Source: Williamsia sp. (GTDB taxonomy: Bacteria; Bacteroidota; Bacteroidia; Chitinophagales; Chitinophagaceae). Taken from it: DNA of 64,000 nucleotides. Below are positions 63,293-64,000 of this stretch, piece after piece. The notes beneath the pieces were generated by a model, which had not been told where the DNA came from, did not search any database, and saw nothing but the letters and a program-made list of their open reading frames with translations. The position numbers were made by a program, and so were the translations under genes. Positions within the stretch are counted from its first letter, which is position 1, and each line of letters starts with the position of its first letter. The DNA is taken from positions 186,001-250,000 of the forward strand of contig JADCRZ010000005.1 in the NCBI GenBank assembly GCA_015069695.1, written 5' to 3'.

Positions 63293-63338
63293 CTATGAAT
63301 CAAATTTAAGTGTAAAACATTCAAATAAAAAAATAATT

Positions 63339-63354
63339 TATGATTTATATCATA
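63339..63354. promoter_or_regulatory. Crp/Fnr-like box TATGAT-N4-ATCATA
   Basis: TATGAT-TTAT-ATCATA contains the TGAT-N4-ATCA core found in Fnr-type boxes. It lies 28 bp before the methyltransferase start and about 50 bp upstream of the likely nirB transcription start. Its regulator is not in the window with certainty. Confidence 0.45.
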
Positions 63355-63381
63355 TAATTTTAAAAAATAATTTGATTAAAG

Positions 63382-64000
63382 ATGTCTATTCCCTATTTGT
63401 CCCTGGTAGGTGCCGGTCCCGGTGATCCGGAGCTTATTACCCTCAAAGGGATCAAAGCCCTGCAACAGGCTGACGCAATCCTGTATGATGCCTTGGCCAA
63501 CGAAGCCCTGCTGGACTGGGCCCGTCCCGGCGCCATGAAACAGTTTGTCGGGAAGCGTTTTGGCTGCCATGCCCTTTCCCAGCAGGAGATCAATGCAGTT
63601 ATTATAGATTGTGCCTTCCGTTGCGGGCGCGTAGTGCGGTTAAAAGGGGGAGATCCCTTTGTATTCGGACGGGCACAGGAAGAAATAGAAGCTGCCAGGG
63701 CTGCCGGGATCCAGGTTGAAGTGATACCGGGTATTTCAAGTGCCCTGGCCGTGCCCGCATCGCAGCTGATCCCGCTTACATGCCGCGGTGTCAATGAAAG
63801 CTTCTGGGTAACCACCGGCACCCTTCAATCGGGCGAAATTTCTCCCGACATCAGGCTGGCGGCGCAATCCTCCGCGACCGTTATTATACTCATGGCCATG
63901 AGCAAGCTGGAAGCCATCATGGACATCTTTATGGAAGCAGGCAAACACGAGATCCCGGTTGCCATCATCCAGAACGGCACCACCCCTGCAGAGAAATGTG
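63382..64000 (+). CDS. cobA: Uroporphyrinogen-III C-methyltransferase, 5' part
   Basis: The ATG at 63382 (MSIPYLSLVGAGPGDPEL) opens a frame that runs off the right edge, with 206 codons here. GAGPGDPELITLKG, RLKGGDPFVFGRAQEE and PGISSALAVPA are the SAM-binding and substrate landmarks of SUMT. It makes precorrin-2 for sirohaem, the cofactor of NirB, which explains its divergence from nirB. A CysG-like fusion cannot be excluded because the end is missing. Confidence 0.9.
   Translation, partial: MSIPYLSLVGAGPGDPELITLKGIKALQQADAILYDALANEALLDWARPGAMKQFVGKRFGCHALSQQEINAVIIDCAFRCGRVVRLKGGDPFVFGRAQEEIEAARAAGIQVEVIPGISSALAVPASQLIPLTCRGVNESFWVTTGTLQSGEISPDIRLAAQSSATVIILMAMSKLEAIMDIFMEAGKHEIPVAIIQNGTTPAEKC

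Larger units (their letters stand above)
63197..63381. promoter_or_regulatory. Divergent nirB / methyltransferase promoter
   Basis: A very AT-rich 185-bp gap. On the minus strand a perfect -7 box TAAATTTG lies at 63308-63301, about 105 bp before the nirB start. Two palindromes are present (listed separately) that could bind a Crp/Fnr-type regulator. No -33 TTG at normal spacing was found. Confidence 0.5.

Overview
The window reads as a chromosome segment of a Bacteroidota, most likely Chitinophagaceae-like. The signs are SusC/SusD pairs, TAnnTTTG-type -7 boxes, few Shine-Dalgarno sequences, PKD/Ig-like adhesin repeats, Bacteroidota-style lipoprotein signals and families such as DUF4386 and alginate-export porins. 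No tRNA, rRNA, CRISPR array, IS element or integrase was seen. The assignment is by family composition, not by any database match.

Region 1 (1-16.7 kb). The left edge holds the N-terminal 1126 codons of a giant secreted PKD/Ig-like repeat protein (minus strand), built in part from ~770-bp internal repeats. A PAS-like/LuxR regulator follows. Then comes a dense island: two zinc-ribbon membrane proteins and a GH3 lipoprotein (minus-strand operon), a CsgG-like secreted protein, a small lipocalin-like lipoprotein, a 955-aa TPR-CHAT protease-like protein, an unrecognised 290-aa protein overlapping an ECF-type sigma factor, a TPR-bearing anti-sigma-like membrane protein, a 71-aa membrane peptide and a serine hydrolase with altered active-site motifs.

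Region 2 (16.7-29.2 kb) is mixed housekeeping and regulation: a PAS/GAF histidine kinase, a PQQ-type sugar dehydrogenase, a GH2 enzyme, an SDR protein, two Crp/Fnr regulators, GNAT, DinB, a small outer-membrane protein, DUF4386 and an MFS transporter.

Region 3 (29.2-51.7 kb) is a glycan/sialic-acid-type utilisation locus. It has an N-acetylneuraminate-lyase-like aldolase, a PL8 lyase, a FadR-type GntR regulator, SusC/SusD, a NanM-like kelch protein, a 2-hydroxyacid dehydrogenase, a PhyH dioxygenase, two BNR sialidase-type proteins, an enolase-superfamily enzyme and a sialate O-acetylesterase. RidA, a D-threonine-aldolase-type PLP enzyme, an M19 dipeptidase and an M28 peptidase follow. Four copies of a palindrome with core ATGT-N3-ACAT lie at the promoters of the regulator, susC, the lyase/MFS pair and the sialidase/RidA pair. 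Three sit between the -33 and -7 positions, which points to one GntR-repressed regulon.

Region 4 (51.8-64 kb) is an assimilatory nitrate/nitrite operon on the minus strand: nirB, nirD, an alginate-export-type porin, a NarK/NasA-type MFS transporter, a nitrate reductase fused to a NirB-like FAD domain and a BFD [2Fe-2S] domain, and a nitrite/sulfite-reductase-like protein fused to rubredoxin. A sirohaem-synthesis uroporphyrinogen-III methyltransferase diverges from nirB and runs off the right edge. Two Crp/Fnr-like palindromes lie in the shared promoter.

A palindromic repeat (core TGAACCATGATTTACAGGAT) occurs at five places, four of them within 50.0-57.4 kb. It supplies stop codons and C-terminal residues to several of the genes it abuts.
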